A stretch of 64,000 nt of DNA from Herbaspirillum rubrisubalbicans. GTDB lineage: Bacteria; Pseudomonadota; Gammaproteobacteria; Burkholderiales; Burkholderiaceae_D. Shown one piece after another: positions 1 to 11,143 of this stretch; the first letter of the stretch is position 1, and the number at the start of each line of letters is the position of its first letter. Both the position numbers and the translations under genes were made by a program. Location of the stretch: NCBI RefSeq assembly GCF_003719195.1, contig NZ_CP024996.1:2418001-2482000 (forward strand), in the 5' to 3' direction. Under the pieces are notes generated by a model. The model had not been told where the DNA came from and did no database searches. It saw only the letters and a list, made by a program, of their open reading frames with translations.

Positions 1-27
1 TTTGAAACGCGAATCCGTTCGCTAAAA

Positions 28-83
28 GGGTGTCTGGCTGCATGAGCCGGATGACCGAGCGGATTCCAGACCTAACCCTGGAG
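28..83 (+). promoter_or_regulatory. rpsB 5' leader with stem-loop and ribosome binding site
   Basis: A GGGTGTCTGG segment at 28-37 can pair with CCAGAC at 66-71 and ACCC at 75-78. A GGCT/AGCC hairpin (36-48) competes with or lies inside this structure. The GGAG ribosome binding site at 80-83 follows directly, 6 bases before the chosen rpsB ATG at 90. Ribosomal protein S2 is known to repress its own mRNA through the leader in enterobacteria. Whether this leader does the same is inference. Confidence 0.35.
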
Positions 84-89
84 AAATTC

Positions 90-830
90 ATGTCCGTTAC
101 CATGCGCGAAATGCTGGAAGCCGGTGTCCACTTCGGTCACCAAACCCGCTTCTGGAACCCCAAGATGGCCCCCTATATCTTCGGTCATCGCAACAAGATT
201 CACATCGTCAACCTGGAAAAGACCCTGGGTATGTACCAGGAGGCGCTGAAGTACGTGCGTCAACTGTCGGCCAACCGCGGTACCATCCTGTTCGTCGGTA
301 CCAAGCGTCAAGCCCGCGAAATCCTGGCCACCGAAGCGCAACGCGCTGGCGTGCCCTACGTCGACCAGCGTTGGCTGGGCGGTATGCTGACCAACTTCAA
401 GACCATCAAGACCTCGATCAAGCGCTTGAAGGAAATGGAAGCCTCGATCGAAGACGGCTCGGTCGAAAAGCTGTCCAAGAAGGAAGGTCTGCTGTTCCGT
501 CGCGAACTGGAAAAGCTGCAGAAGGCCATCGGCGGCATCAAGGACATGGGCGGCATTCCTGACGCCATCTTCGTCATCGACGTCGGCTACCACAAGGGCG
601 CCATCACCGAAGCCGCCAAGCTGGGCATTCCGGTCATCGGCGTGGTCGATACCAACCACTCGCCCGAAGGCGTCACCTACGTGATCCCGGGTAACGATGA
701 CTCCGCCAAGGCTATCTCGCTGTACGCTCGTGGCGTGGCAGATGCCGTCCTGGAAGGCCGTGCCAACGCCGTCAATGACGTCGTCGAAGCAGTCAAGGGC
801 GATGAATTCGTCGAGGTCGAGCAGGCTTGA
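90..830 (+). CDS. rpsB: 30S ribosomal protein S2
   Basis: The product is small-subunit ribosomal protein S2, which sits on the solvent side between the 30S head and body. The 246-residue protein begins [18 protein letters not shown], the conserved S2 N-terminus, and covers the full family length. An in-frame ATG at 30 lies upstream, but the start at 90 has a good GGAG ribosome binding site and matches the family N-terminus. The gene is followed by tsf, the usual rpsB-tsf arrangement, with a hairpin and T-tract between them that could lower tsf expression relative to rpsB. Codon use is strongly biased to GGC, GAC and AAG, as expected for a highly expressed gene. Confidence 0.98.
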   Translation: MSVTMREMLEAGVHFGHQTRFWNPKMAPYIFGHRNKIHIVNLEKTLGMYQEALKYVRQLSANRGTILFVGTKRQAREILATEAQRAGVPYVDQRWLGGMLTNFKTIKTSIKRLKEMEASIEDGSVEKLSKKEGLLFRRELEKLQKAIGGIKDMGGIPDAIFVIDVGYHKGAITEAAKLGIPVIGVVDTNHSPEGVTYVIPGNDDSAKAISLYARGVADAVLEGRANAVNDVVEAVKGDEFVEVEQA

Positions 831-858
831 TTCTGCTCTTCCGGTAGTACGGTAGTAG

Positions 859-903
859 AAAAAGGGGTGACAGCGGGTAGTGACGCAGTGGCCCCTTTTT
901 TTT
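859..903 (+). terminator. Terminator or attenuator between rpsB and tsf
   Basis: AAAAAGGGG (859-867) pairs with CCCCTTTTT (892-900), and the T-run continues to 903. This has the form of a rho-independent terminator with a 24-base loop. Because tsf follows in the same direction without an obvious strong promoter, partial readthrough (attenuation) is the likely role. Confidence 0.6.
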
Positions 904-967
904 GATTCAATTTTCGAGTTTCAGGCGTCTCGCGTGATGCGGGATGCCTCCAAGTCAGGAGAAAAGT

Positions 968-1855
968 ATGGCGGCAATTACCGCAGCAATGGTGGGCGAT
1001 CTGCGTGCGAAGACCGACGCGCCGATGATGGAATGCAAGAAGGCGCTGACCGAAGCCGATGGCGACATGGCCAAGGCCGAAGAAATCCTGCGCGTCAAGC
1101 TGGGTAGCAAGGCTTCCAAGGCCTCTTCCCGCATCACCGCAGAAGGCGTGATCTCGACCTACATCGCTGGCAACGTCGGCGCGCTGGTCGAAGTGAACTG
1201 CGAAACCGACTTCGTGACCAAGAACGATGAGTTCATCGGTCTGGTTGAGGCCGCTGCCAAGCTGGTGGTCGAACAGAACCCGGCCGACGTGGCCGCCCTG
1301 GGCGCCTGCAAGCTGCCCGACGGCAAGACCCTGGAAGAGCTGCGTACCGAACTGATCGGTCGCATCGGCGAAAACATGTCCTTCCGTCGCTTCCAGCGTT
1401 TCGAAACCAGCGGCAAGCTGGCTTCCTACCTGCACGGCACCCGCATCGGCGTGGTCGTCGAGTTCGACGGTGCCGAGGAGCAAGTGGGCAAGGACGTGGC
1501 CATGCACATCGCCGCCATGAAGCCGGTCGCCCTGTCGGCCGAGCAAGTGCCGGCCGACCTGATCGAAAAGGAACGTTCGGTTGCCGCCCTGAAGGCTGCA
1601 GAATCGGGCAAGCCGGCCGATATCGTCGCCAAGATGGTGGACGGTTCGGTGCAGAAGTTCCTGAAGGAAGTGTCGCTGTTCAACCAGGCTTTCGTGAAGA
1701 ACGACAAGCAAAGCGTCGAACAGATGTTGAAGGCGGCCAATACCACCGTCAAGTCGTTCGCCATGTACGTGGTGGGCGAAGGCATCGAGAAGAAGCAGGA
1801 CGACTTTGCCGCCGAAGTGGCAGCGCAAGTGGCTGCAGCGAAACAAGCTCAGTAA
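968..1855 (+). CDS. tsf: Translation elongation factor Ts
   Basis: EF-Ts is the cytosolic nucleotide exchange factor that releases GDP from EF-Tu. The 295-residue product has the N-terminal UBA-like domain with [12 protein letters not shown] at residues 16-27 and the core motif ETDF at 79-82. Both are signatures of the family, and the length is typical of proteobacterial EF-Ts. The ATG at 968 is chosen over an in-frame ATG at 944 because AGGAG at 958-962 precedes it and the protein then starts MAAITAAMV, as in relatives. It lies downstream of rpsB and is closed by a strong terminator at 1866-1894. Confidence 0.98.
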   Translation: MAAITAAMVGDLRAKTDAPMMECKKALTEADGDMAKAEEILRVKLGSKASKASSRITAEGVISTYIAGNVGALVEVNCETDFVTKNDEFIGLVEAAAKLVVEQNPADVAALGACKLPDGKTLEELRTELIGRIGENMSFRRFQRFETSGKLASYLHGTRIGVVVEFDGAEEQVGKDVAMHIAAMKPVALSAEQVPADLIEKERSVAALKAAESGKPADIVAKMVDGSVQKFLKEVSLFNQAFVKNDKQSVEQMLKAANTTVKSFAMYVVGEGIEKKQDDFAAEVAAQVAAAKQAQ

Positions 1856-1865
1856 GCGTCGCAAG

Positions 1866-1894
1866 AAAAAACGGGCCGAGAGGCCCGTTTTTTT
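1866..1894 (+). terminator. Rho-independent terminator after tsf
   Basis: The segment is AAAAAACGGGCC, a GAGA loop, then GGCCCG and TTTTTTT. It is a compact GC-rich stem with flanking A and T runs that starts 10 bases after the tsf stop codon, so it can work on either strand. It separates the rpsB-tsf unit from pyrH. Confidence 0.9.
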
Positions 1895-2139
1895 AAGCTG
1901 GTTTCCTGGAACCTTCGGGAACTTTCGGCAGTAGTTGCATCTGTAGCATCAGCAGTACTGGAAGTGACGGAAGTACAAGATGTATCAGCGGTCAATAGAA
2001 ATAGAGTAGGGCGCAGCAGTCATCCCCTCAAGCGTTCGGGCTTCACCCTGATGACGAAAGCGCGCCATTTCGTCGGGCGACAGCAAGTGCCGACGCGTCA
2101 ATACGTAATTCAACCTCGGAAAGAACACGGAGCCCTGCA

Positions 2140-2856
2140 ATGACAACACCAGCTTACAAGCGCGTACTCCTCAAACTCTCCGGCGAAGCACTCATGGGCG
2201 ACGACGCCTATGGTATCAATCGCGCGACCATCGAACGCATGGTCGCGGATGTAGCAGAAATCAGCAAACTGGGCGTGGAACTGGCCATCGTGATCGGTGG
2301 TGGCAATATCTTCCGCGGCGTGGCGCCAGGCGCCCAGGGCATGGATCGTGCGACCGCCGACTACATGGGTATGCTGGCCACCGTGATGAACTCGCTGGCC
2401 CTGGCCGATGCCATGCGCCAGGCTGGCCTGACCGCACGCGTGATGTCGGCCATCGGCATCGAACAGGTGGTCGAACCCTACGTGCGCCCCAAGGCGCTGC
2501 AATACCTGGAAGAAGGCAAGGTCGTGGTGTTTGCCGCCGGTACCGGCAATCCCTTCTTCACCACCGACACCGCCGCCGCCCTGCGTGGCTCGGAAATCGG
2601 TGCCCAGATCGTGTTGAAGGCCACCAAGGTCGACGGCGTCTATACCGCCGACCCCAAGAAGGACCCCTCGGCTACCCGCTACCAGTCGATTTCCTTCGAT
2701 GAAGCCATCTCCAAGCACCTGCAGGTGATGGACGCCACCGCCTTCGCACTGTGCCGCGACCAGAAGCTGCCGATCAAGGTGTTCTCCATCGTCAAGCCGG
2801 GCGCATTGAAGAGCGTGGTCATGGGCGAAGACGAAGGCACCCTGGTCCACGTCTGA
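2140..2856 (+). CDS. pyrH: UMP kinase
   Basis: Bacterial UMP kinase phosphorylates UMP to UDP with ATP in pyrimidine nucleotide synthesis and belongs to the amino acid kinase family. The 238-residue protein shows KLSGEAL at residues 12-18 and GGGNIFRG at 53-60, the phosphate-binding segments of the family. It also has the [11 protein letters not shown] segment typical of hexameric PyrH. The gene is in the conserved order tsf-pyrH-frr, but 284 bases and a terminator separate it from tsf, so it probably has its own promoter in 1895-2139. I could not pick that promoter out by eye. Confidence 0.97.
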   Translation: MTTPAYKRVLLKLSGEALMGDDAYGINRATIERMVADVAEISKLGVELAIVIGGGNIFRGVAPGAQGMDRATADYMGMLATVMNSLALADAMRQAGLTARVMSAIGIEQVVEPYVRPKALQYLEEGKVVVFAAGTGNPFFTTDTAAALRGSEIGAQIVLKATKVDGVYTADPKKDPSATRYQSISFDEAISKHLQVMDATAFALCRDQKLPIKVFSIVKPGALKSVVMGEDEGTLVHV

Positions 2857-2876
2857 GTCATATTGCAGCGCAGAAA

Positions 2877-2891
2877 CCGGCCGCAGGCCGG
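2877..2891. repeat. GC-rich hairpin between pyrH and frr
   Basis: CCGGCC GCA GGCCGG forms a perfect 6-bp stem with a 3-base loop 20 bases after the pyrH stop. There is no following T-run, so it is not a standard intrinsic terminator. It may act as an mRNA 3' stabiliser or have no role. Confidence 0.35.
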
Positions 2892-2972
2892 CATTCCCGT
2901 TTACAATGCCCCTCTTTCAGGCATTTGCCATCAAGACAAGCCAAGTTATTGCACCAAAGTTAGGAGAGCAGC

Positions 2973-3533
2973 ATGAGTGTCGCTGACGTCAAGAAAAATA
3001 CCGAACAGAAGATGGCCAAGTCCATCGAAACCCTCAAGGCCAACCTGGCCAAGGTCCGCACCGGCCGTGCCCATACCGGCCTGCTGGACCAGGTCATGGT
3101 CGAATACTACGGCTCGCCCACTGGCCTGTCGCAGGTCGCCAACCTGACCCTGATCGATGCCCGCACCATCGGTGTGCAGCCCTATGAAAAGAAGATGGCT
3201 GCCGTCATCGAAAAGGCCATCCGTGAAGCCGACCTGGGCCTGAACCCGGCCACCCACGGCGACCTGATCCGCGTGCCGATGCCGGCGCTGACCGAAGAGC
3301 GCCGCAAGGAAATGGTCAAGCTGGTCAAGAGCGAAGCCGAAGATGCCAAGATCGCGGTGCGCAACATCCGCCGTGAAGGCAATGAAGGCTTGAAGAAGCT
3401 GGTCAAGGACAAGGTCGCCTCGGAAGACGATGAGCGTCGCGGCCAGGACGAGATCCAGAAGCTGACCGACAAGTTCGTCGCTGACATCGACAAGATGGTC
3501 ACCGAGAAGGAAAAGGAAGTGATGACGGTGTAA
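2973..3533 (+). CDS. frr: Ribosome recycling factor
   Basis: RRF splits post-termination ribosomes together with EF-G. The 186-residue length, the N-terminus [22 protein letters not shown] and the motif [12 protein letters not shown] match the family. The C-terminal part is rich in charged helical residues, as expected for the three-helix bundle. A TAGGAGAG ribosome binding site lies about 8 bases before the ATG. The gene sits between pyrH and uppS, as in most proteobacteria. Confidence 0.98.
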   Translation: MSVADVKKNTEQKMAKSIETLKANLAKVRTGRAHTGLLDQVMVEYYGSPTGLSQVANLTLIDARTIGVQPYEKKMAAVIEKAIREADLGLNPATHGDLIRVPMPALTEERRKEMVKLVKSEAEDAKIAVRNIRREGNEGLKKLVKDKVASEDDERRGQDEIQKLTDKFVADIDKMVTEKEKEVMTV

Positions 3534-3735
3534 GCCGTCCGGCCGGGCAGCAGTCCTGCAGGACCCAGGCGCGGCGGCCATGGCAGCCGCGCAGCACGAC
3601 AAGTCAAAGACAAAAAATGTGCGTGGGAAGGGGGTGCAACGAGGTGGTGCGGCCAGACGGTTTGTCAAAGCCGCTGCGGCCCGCTACCATGATGCGCTTG
3701 CTGTCCCACGCACGCCAATGCAATAAATTATTTTC

Positions 3736-4493
<758 letters not shown>

Positions 4494-4494
<1 letters not shown>

Positions 4495-5321
4495 TGCTCA
4501 AGACGCGTGTCATCACGGCGTTGATCCTGCTGGCAATCCTGTTGCCCATCCTGTATTTCGGTTACTTCCCGGCCTTTGCCATGGCGGCGCTGGTGTTCTT
4601 CGCCGCTGGTGCCTGGGAATGCTTCCGCCTCTTCAAGAGCCCGCGCCCGACGCTGTGGGCGGCCGTTTGGACGCTGGTGTTCAGCGTGATCCTTTTCTTC
4701 AGTGGCTTGCCCAGCGTGCGCTCGCTCTACGTCTTGTGCGTGCTGTTGTGGGCGCTACGCTTCATACCGGCGCTGGGAATGGGCTTGCCCAAGGTGGAAG
4801 CGTTCGGCAACCGCCTGCTCAATGGCACCTACATGCTTTCCATTCTGGGTTGCTTCGTAGCCATCGCCGATCTGTTCCGGCATTCTCCCGTGTACCTGCT
4901 GTCGGTGATGGCGGTGGTGTGGGTGGCCGATATCGGGGCCTATTTCTCCGGCAAGGGTTTCGGCCGCCACAAGCTGGCGCCTAGCATTTCTCCGGGCAAG
5001 TCGTGGGAAGGGGCCATCGGCGGCTGGTTGGCCGTGCTGGTGATGTCGGCGGCGGTGGCCATGTCCATGAGCGGCGGCGAGACCTTCCAGTATCATCTCT
5101 ACAGCCATTGGGGCTGGGGCGGCTTCGTCGGCATCCTGACCCTGATGGTAGTGGCCAGCGTGGTGGGTGACCTGTTCGAGTCGCAATTGAAGCGCCGTGC
5201 CGGCATGAAGGACAGCAGCAATCTCTTGCCCGGCCACGGCGGCGTACTCGATCGCATCGACGCACTCATCCCGGTGCTGCCGCTGGCAGCGCTGGTCGAC
5301 CTCTGGCTGGCGGCTGCCTGA
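4494..5321 (+). CDS. cdsA: Phosphatidate cytidylyltransferase (CDP-diacylglycerol synthase)
   Basis: CdsA is an inner-membrane enzyme that makes CDP-diacylglycerol from phosphatidate and CTP, the branch point of phospholipid synthesis. The 275-residue protein is strongly hydrophobic with about eight membrane segments. It carries the family signature near residues 230-256 ([11 protein letters not shown] followed by [12 protein letters not shown]). It overlaps uppS by one base and is followed 26 bases later by dxr, so these genes are probably one transcript. Confidence 0.97.
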
Positions 5322-5347
5322 GCCACCGCTTTCCTCCTGGAAATTCC

Positions 5348-6520
5348 ATGCAGTCCATCAGTATTCTCGGTGCCACCGGTTCCATTGGCGTGTCCACGCT
5401 GGACGTGGTGGCCCGTCATCCCGACCGTTATCGCGTCTTTGCTCTGAGCGCCCATGCCCGCGTGGTCGAACTGGCCGAACAATGCCAGCGCTTCCGTCCA
5501 CAGGTGGCAGTGGTCGGTTCGGCACAGGCGGCGAGTCAATTGCAGACGCTGTTGCGCGCCGCGGGTCTGAGCACCGAAGTGGCCTATGGACCGCAAGCCT
5601 TGTGCGACGTCGCCTCGGCTGACGGCTGCGACATGGTCATGGCAGCCATCGTCGGCGCGGCCGGCCTGGCCTCCACGCTGGCTGCGGCCCGTGCCGGCAA
5701 GAAGATCCTGCTGGCCAACAAGGAAGCCCTGGTCATTTCCGGCCAGTTGCTGATGGATACGGTGCAGGCGCACGGCGCCAGCCTGCTGCCCATCGACAGT
5801 GAACACAATGCCATCTTCCAGTGTCTGCCGGCCGGCTACACTCGCTCCATGCCGGCCCATGGCGTCGAAAAGATCCTGCTGACCGCCTCTGGCGGCCCGT
5901 TCCTCACGCGTGACGTGGCTACCTTCGACCAGGTCACGGTGGAAGAGGCGGTGGCTCATCCCAAGTGGGTGATGGGCCGCAAGATCTCGGTGGATTCGGC
6001 GACCATGATGAACAAGGGGCTGGAAGTGATCGAGGCGCACTGGCTCTTCGGTGCACCGGCCGACAAGATCGAGGTGGTGATCCACCCGCAAAGCGTGATC
6101 CATTCCATGGTGTCCTATGCGGATGGCTCGGTGCTGGCACAGTTGGGTAACCCCGACATGCGCACCCCGATTGCCAATGCGCTGGCCTATCCCGAGCGTA
6201 TCGCCTCGGGCGTGGCACCGCTGGAATTGGCGCAGATTGCGCAGTTATCGTTCTTCCCGCCTGACTTCACGCGCTTCCCCTGCCTGAAACTGGCGTATGA
6301 TGCCCTGCGAGCCGGTGGTACGCTGGCGGCCATCCTCAATGCCGCCAATGAGGTCGCCGTGCAAGCCTTCCTGGACCGCCGTATCGGCTTCGGGAAGATC
6401 GCTCCCCTGATCCAAGAGGTCATGTCTGCCATTCCCAACCGGCAAGCCGACGATATCGCGGCCCTGCTGGAGCAGGACCGACAGGCGCGTGACCACGCCT
6501 GCACACTGATTTCACGATGA
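5348..6520 (+). CDS. dxr: 1-deoxy-D-xylulose 5-phosphate reductoisomerase
   Basis: Dxr (IspC) converts DXP to 2-C-methyl-D-erythritol 4-phosphate with NADPH, the committed step of the non-mevalonate isoprenoid pathway that feeds UppS. The 390-residue protein has the NADPH-binding loop GATGSIG at residues 8-14 and the active-site segment DSEHNA at about 150-155. It also has the substrate-loop region [10 protein letters not shown]. It is translationally coupled to rseP, whose ATG overlaps its TGA by four bases. Confidence 0.97.
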   Translation: MQSISILGATGSIGVSTLDVVARHPDRYRVFALSAHARVVELAEQCQRFRPQVAVVGSAQAASQLQTLLRAAGLSTEVAYGPQALCDVASADGCDMVMAAIVGAAGLASTLAAARAGKKILLANKEALVISGQLLMDTVQAHGASLLPIDSEHNAIFQCLPAGYTRSMPAHGVEKILLTASGGPFLTRDVATFDQVTVEEAVAHPKWVMGRKISVDSATMMNKGLEVIEAHWLFGAPADKIEVVIHPQSVIHSMVSYADGSVLAQLGNPDMRTPIANALAYPERIASGVAPLELAQIAQLSFFPPDFTRFPCLKLAYDALRAGGTLAAILNAANEVAVQAFLDRRIGFGKIAPLIQEVMSAIPNRQADDIAALLEQDRQARDHACTLISR

Positions 6521-7890
6521 ACCTGCTGCATACCCTGATCGCTTTCTTCGTTGCCCTGGGCACCCTGGTGGTGGTCCATGAGCTGGGCCACTACTTGGTG
6601 GCGCGTTGGTGCGGGGTCAAGGTATTGCGTTTTTCGGTGGGCATGGGCCGGGTGATCTGGTCGCGCCGCTTCGGCCGCGACCAGACCGAATGGGCCATTT
6701 CGGTCTTGCCTCTGGGCGGCTATGTGAAGATGCTGGACGCCCGCGAGCAACCCCTGGAAGACATCCCCGCCGCCGACCTCAAGCGTGAATTCACGCGCCA
6801 GTCGGTCTGGCGTCGCATCGCCATCGTGGCCGCCGGCCCCTTGGCCAACTTCCTGCTGGCGATCCTGCTCTTTGCCGGCCTGTACATGCACGGCGTGCCC
6901 GAACCGGTGCCGGTGCTGCGGGGCGCAACCGAGCAGAGTGCCGCCTACCAGGCCGGCTTGCGCGCGGGTGACCGCATCACCGCCATCAATGGCGCGCCGG
7001 TGCAGGTCTGGTCGGAAGTGCGCTGGAAACTGATGCAACTGGTGCTGGAAAAGGCCGATGCCCGCATCGACGTCGAGCGCCCCAATCCTGCCGGCAATGG
7101 CAAGCTGCTCGACACCGTGACACTGCGCCTGGGCGGCATCGACAGCAATGAACTGGAGGGCGACTTCCTGGCCAAGCTGGGCCTGGCCTTGGCGCGTCCG
7201 CCGGCGATCCTGGGCCAGATACTGGATGGGCCGGCCAAGGCGGCCGGTCTGCAGACTGGCGACCGCATCACCGCCATCGACGGCGTGCCGGTTCAGGATG
7301 GCCTGGCCTTCGTCGAAAAAATCCGCGAATCGGCCGGCAAGCCGCTGGTGTTGCAGGGATTGCGCGGCACCATGCCGCTGCAGGTGCGGATCACGCCCGA
7401 CACGGTGGAAGAGGGCGAAAGCGGCAAGCGTATCGGCCGCATCAAGGTCGAGGTGCCGCTGGCGCCCGAGATGGCCACCATCAGCGATGCTCCCTTTACG
7501 GCCGTGGCCAAGGGCGCGCAGCGCACCTGGGATACCAGCGTGATGACCATCAAGATGATCGGCAAGATGATCGTCGGCCAGGTTTCGTTGAAGAACATCA
7601 CCGGCCCCATCACCATTGCTGACTATGCCGGACAGACCGCCCGCGTGGGCCTGGTGAGCTATCTGAGCTTCCTGGCCTTCATCAGTATCAGCCTGGGCGT
7701 GATGAATCTGTTACCAATCCCGGTTTTAGACGGCGGTCATTTGCTGTATTATGCGCTGGAGATTTTGACAGGGCGGCCCGTTTCCGAGCGGTTTGGGGAA
7801 ATCGCGCAGCGCGCCGGCCTGGGATTACTGATGGCGCTGATGCTCGTTGCCGCGTTCAACGATATCGTGCGACTGATGTTCCAAGGATGA
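6517..7890 (+). CDS. rseP: Site-2 zinc metalloprotease RseP
   Basis: RseP is the inner-membrane intramembrane protease that cuts anti-sigma factor RseA and cleared signal peptides. The 457-residue protein has the zinc motif HELGH at residues 21-25 in the first membrane segment, two PDZ domains in the periplasmic loop, and the third zinc ligand in LDGG near residue 405. The two PDZ domains both contain a GDRITAI segment, a visible internal repeat. Its position between dxr and bamA is the standard one in beta- and gammaproteobacteria and links it to envelope stress. Confidence 0.97.
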   Translation: MNLLHTLIAFFVALGTLVVVHELGHYLVARWCGVKVLRFSVGMGRVIWSRRFGRDQTEWAISVLPLGGYVKMLDAREQPLEDIPAADLKREFTRQSVWRRIAIVAAGPLANFLLAILLFAGLYMHGVPEPVPVLRGATEQSAAYQAGLRAGDRITAINGAPVQVWSEVRWKLMQLVLEKADARIDVERPNPAGNGKLLDTVTLRLGGIDSNELEGDFLAKLGLALARPPAILGQILDGPAKAAGLQTGDRITAIDGVPVQDGLAFVEKIRESAGKPLVLQGLRGTMPLQVRITPDTVEEGESGKRIGRIKVEVPLAPEMATISDAPFTAVAKGAQRTWDTSVMTIKMIGKMIVGQVSLKNITGPITIADYAGQTARVGLVSYLSFLAFISISLGVMNLLPIPVLDGGHLLYYALEILTGRPVSERFGEIAQRAGLGLLMALMLVAAFNDIVRLMFQG

Positions 7891-8077
7891 ATCCGGCCTG
7901 ATGCCGGCCCCGGCGAGCAGCAATGCGGCGGGGCGGCGAGAAAGACCGGATTTTTTACATTTGCCGGCCAACCCCGACGGCAGTTGTTAAGCAATTGGCA
8001 ATGGATCAGGTATCCGTTCTCAATTTCTTACCAGCATCTTGTCAGTGCCGCGGCGAAAAACTGTTGATGAACGATAG

Positions 8078-10459
8078 ATGAAATTACACCCTGCGCAACA
8101 TCCCATTCCGACCTTTTCCCGTCGCTTGATCGCCGCAGCCGCCTTTGCCTTGTGCTCCAGCCAGGCCATGGCGATCACACCCTTCGTGGTCAAGGATATC
8201 CGCGTCGAAGGCATCCAGCGTACCGAGGCTGGCACCGTCTTCAGCTACCTGCCGGTGCGCGTGGGCGACACCTTCAACGATGAAAAGGCCACCGCCGCCA
8301 TCAAGGCGCTGTACGCCACCGGTTTCTTCCGTGACGTGCGCATCGAAGCCGAAGGCGACGTGCTGGTGGTGCAGGTGGTCGAGCGTCCGGCCATTGCCAG
8401 CGTCGATTTCTCCGGCATCAAGGAGTTCGACAAGGAGCAACTGACCAAGGCCTTGAAGGAAATCGGCGTGGCCGAGTCGCGCATCTTCGACCGCTCGCAG
8501 GTCGATCGTGCCGAACAGGAACTGAAGCGCCAATACCTCTCGCGCGGCCTGTATGGCGCCAAGGTCACCACCACCGTCACCCCGGTCGAACGCAACCGCG
8601 TGGCCATTACCTTCTCGGTGGACGAAGGTGAAGTCTCGCGCATCAAGCAGATCAATTTCGTCGGCAACAAGGTGTTCTCCGACAGCACCCTGCGCGACCA
8701 GATCAAGCTGACCACGCCCGGCTGGTTCACCTGGTACACCAAGGCCGACCAGTATTCCAAGGAAAAGCTGCAGGGCGACATTGAAACCCTGCGCTCCTAT
8801 TATCTGGACCGCGGTTACCTGGAGATGCAGGTCGAATCGACCCAGGTGTCGATCACGCCCGACAAAAAAGACATCTACATTACCGTCAACATCAAGGAAG
8901 GCGAGAAGTACACCGTCTCCGGCGTCAAGCTGGAAGGCGAGATGTTCGGCATGGAGCCGGAACTGGCCAAGCTGGTGCAGTTGAAGGCCGGTGACGTCTA
9001 CTCCGGCGCCAAGCTCACCGAGAGCACCAAGAAGATCGGCGAGCGCCTGGGCAATTTCGGCTATGCCTTCGCCAACGTCAATGCCAACCCCAATGTGGAC
9101 CGCGAGAAGAAGGAAGTTTCCTTCTCCATCATGGTCGACCCGGGCAAGCGCGTCTACGTGCGTCACGTCAACATCGCCGGCAACACCAAGACCCGCGATG
9201 AAGTGATCCGCCGCGAATTCCGCCAGTTCGAGGATTCCTGGTACGACGGCGAGAAGATCAAGCTCTCGCGCGACCGCGTGGACCGTCTGGGCTACTTCAA
9301 GGAAGTCACCGTCGATACGCCGGAAGTACCGGGCACCAGCGACCAGGTCGATGTGAACATGAAGGTCGAGGAAAAGCCCACCGGCAACATCATGGTCGGT
9401 GCCGGTTTCTCGCAATCGGACAAGTTGAGCCTGACCGGCTCGATCTCGCAGGAAAACGCCTTCGGCAGCGGCAACACCGTGGGCATCGACATCAACACCA
9501 GCTCGCGCTACCGCACCATCTCGGTGTCGACCACCAACCCGTACTTCACCGATGACGGCATCAGCCGCACCTACGAAGTCTACCTGCGCACGATTCGTCC
9601 CTCGGTCTATACGACCGGTGACTACCGCGTCAAGACGCTGGGTGGCAGCATCAAGTTCGGTGTGCCGTTCTCGGAATTGGACCGCGTGTTCTTCGGTATC
9701 GGCGTCGAAAACACCGACGTCAGCACCGACAGCACCAGCCCCTCGCTGTATCGCCAGTACGTGCGCGACTTCGGCGGTGCCGGCAGCGCCGGTTGCGATG
9801 TGACCGACGTTTCCTCGACCGCCACTTGCGGTATCGGCAGCGCCCGTACCACCAGCATCCCGCTGACCGTGGCATGGCAGCGCGACGGCCGTGACTCGGC
9901 CCTGGTTCCCACCTCTGGCCGCTACCAGCGCGCCAACCTGGAAGTGTCGTACCTGGGCACCCTGAAGTACTACCGCGCCAGCTACCAGCACCAGTACTTC
10001 CAGCCCTTCTTCAGCAAGGCAGTGACCCTGGCCTTGAATGGCGAAGTCGATTATGGCCGCGGTATCGGCGGCAAGCCCTATCCGGTGTTCAAGAACTACT
10101 ATGCCGGTGGTATCGGTACCGTGCGCGGCTACGAAGCATCTTCGCTGGGTAACCTCAAGGACCAGTACGGCGACTCCATGGGCGGCGCGTCTCGCCTGTA
10201 TGGCAACGTGGAGTTACAATTCCCGTTCCCCGGCTCCGGCCAGGATCGCACGTTGCGCTGGTTCACCTTCTTTGACGGCGGTAACGTCTTCGCCGATGGC
10301 GAGAACATCAAGTTGAACGACCTGCGCTATTCGGCCGGTGTCGGTATCAGCTGGGTGTCGCCGATTGGTCCGCTGAAGCTCAGCTTCGGCAAGCCACTGA
10401 ACCTGAAGACGGGTGACAAGTCTCAAACCTTCCAGTTCCAACTGGGTACCGGCTTCTAA
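8078..10459 (+). CDS. bamA: Outer-membrane protein assembly factor BamA
   Basis: BamA is the essential Omp85 insertase that folds beta-barrel proteins into the outer membrane. The 793-residue product has a signal peptide ending near SSQAMA, then five POTRA domains in the first half and a 16-strand barrel in the second half. The barrel ends in Phe, as usual for Omp signals. The lid-lock motif is VRGY (682-685) rather than the commoner VRGF. It is followed at 36 bases by skp, whose chaperone hands substrates to BamA. The 187-base gap after rseP may hold a separate promoter. Confidence 0.98.
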   Translation: MKLHPAQHPIPTFSRRLIAAAAFALCSSQAMAITPFVVKDIRVEGIQRTEAGTVFSYLPVRVGDTFNDEKATAAIKALYATGFFRDVRIEAEGDVLVVQVVERPAIASVDFSGIKEFDKEQLTKALKEIGVAESRIFDRSQVDRAEQELKRQYLSRGLYGAKVTTTVTPVERNRVAITFSVDEGEVSRIKQINFVGNKVFSDSTLRDQIKLTTPGWFTWYTKADQYSKEKLQGDIETLRSYYLDRGYLEMQVESTQVSITPDKKDIYITVNIKEGEKYTVSGVKLEGEMFGMEPELAKLVQLKAGDVYSGAKLTESTKKIGERLGNFGYAFANVNANPNVDREKKEVSFSIMVDPGKRVYVRHVNIAGNTKTRDEVIRREFRQFEDSWYDGEKIKLSRDRVDRLGYFKEVTVDTPEVPGTSDQVDVNMKVEEKPTGNIMVGAGFSQSDKLSLTGSISQENAFGSGNTVGIDINTSSRYRTISVSTTNPYFTDDGISRTYEVYLRTIRPSVYTTGDYRVKTLGGSIKFGVPFSELDRVFFGIGVENTDVSTDSTSPSLYRQYVRDFGGAGSAGCDVTDVSSTATCGIGSARTTSIPLTVAWQRDGRDSALVPTSGRYQRANLEVSYLGTLKYYRASYQHQYFQPFFSKAVTLALNGEVDYGRGIGGKPYPVFKNYYAGGIGTVRGYEASSLGNLKDQYGDSMGGASRLYGNVELQFPFPGSGQDRTLRWFTFFDGGNVFADGENIKLNDLRYSAGVGISWVSPIGPLKLSFGKPLNLKTGDKSQTFQFQLGTGF

Positions 10460-10495
10460 AGCGGTCATCATTGATTCGTAATACGGAGAGTAATC

Positions 10496-11014
10496 TTGAA
10501 GTTCATGACCAAATCGTTCCTGTCCCTGCAGACCATCGTGATGGCGGCCTGCCTGTTGAGCTTTGCGCCTGCCCATGCGCAGGAAAGCTCCAAAATCGCT
10601 TTCGTGAGCACCGAACGCATCTTCCGCGAAGCGGCGCCCGCCAAGGCGGCACAAGCCAAGCTGGAAGCCGAGTTTGCCAAGCGCGACCGCGATCTGCAAG
10701 ACATGGCCGCACGCCTGAAGGCACAGTCCGACAAGCTGGACAAGGATGCTGCCGTGCTGTCGGACTCCGACCGCGCCAAGCGCCAGCGTGACCTGTCCGA
10801 CCTGGATAAGGAATTCCAGCGCAAGCAGCGTGAATTCCGTGAAGACCTGAACCAGCGTCGCAACGAAGAACTGGCCGTGGTGCTGGAACGCACCAACAAG
10901 GTGATCCGCCAGATCGCCGAGTCCGAGAAGTACGACATCGTGTTCCAGGAAGCTGTCTATGCTTCCAAGCGCATCGACATCACCGACAAGGTGCTCAAGG
11001 AACTGGCCAAGTAA
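10496..11014 (+). CDS. skp: OmpH/Skp family periplasmic chaperone
   Basis: Skp is a trimeric periplasmic chaperone that holds unfolded outer-membrane proteins. The 172-residue protein has a signal peptide ending near FAPAHA. A central region of about 100 residues is rich in Lys, Asp, Gln and Arg and consistent with the long coiled-coil tentacles. The C-terminal part KYDIVFQEAVYASKRIDITD is a conserved family segment. It lies between bamA and lpxD in the conserved envelope cluster. Confidence 0.93.
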   Translation: MKFMTKSFLSLQTIVMAACLLSFAPAHAQESSKIAFVSTERIFREAAPAKAAQAKLEAEFAKRDRDLQDMAARLKAQSDKLDKDAAVLSDSDRAKRQRDLSDLDKEFQRKQREFREDLNQRRNEELAVVLERTNKVIRQIAESEKYDIVFQEAVYASKRIDITDKVLKELAK

Positions 11015-11143
11015 TTGCCGTATTGCCGTGCGGGCGCAGGGTGGCAACACCCTGGCGCCCGCATGTCGCTTCAGGGGCTGCCATGCTGGTGGCCTTTGTT
11101 TTACCGTCACACCAAGCAACGCCTATCATTCGGAAAAGCCAAG

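Noticed and set aside
8084..9991. 635-codon open frame on the minus strand across bamA
   Set aside because: It lies fully opposite bamA, has shadow-type composition rich in Gly, Val, Asp and His, and no domain motif. High GC makes long antisense frames common here.
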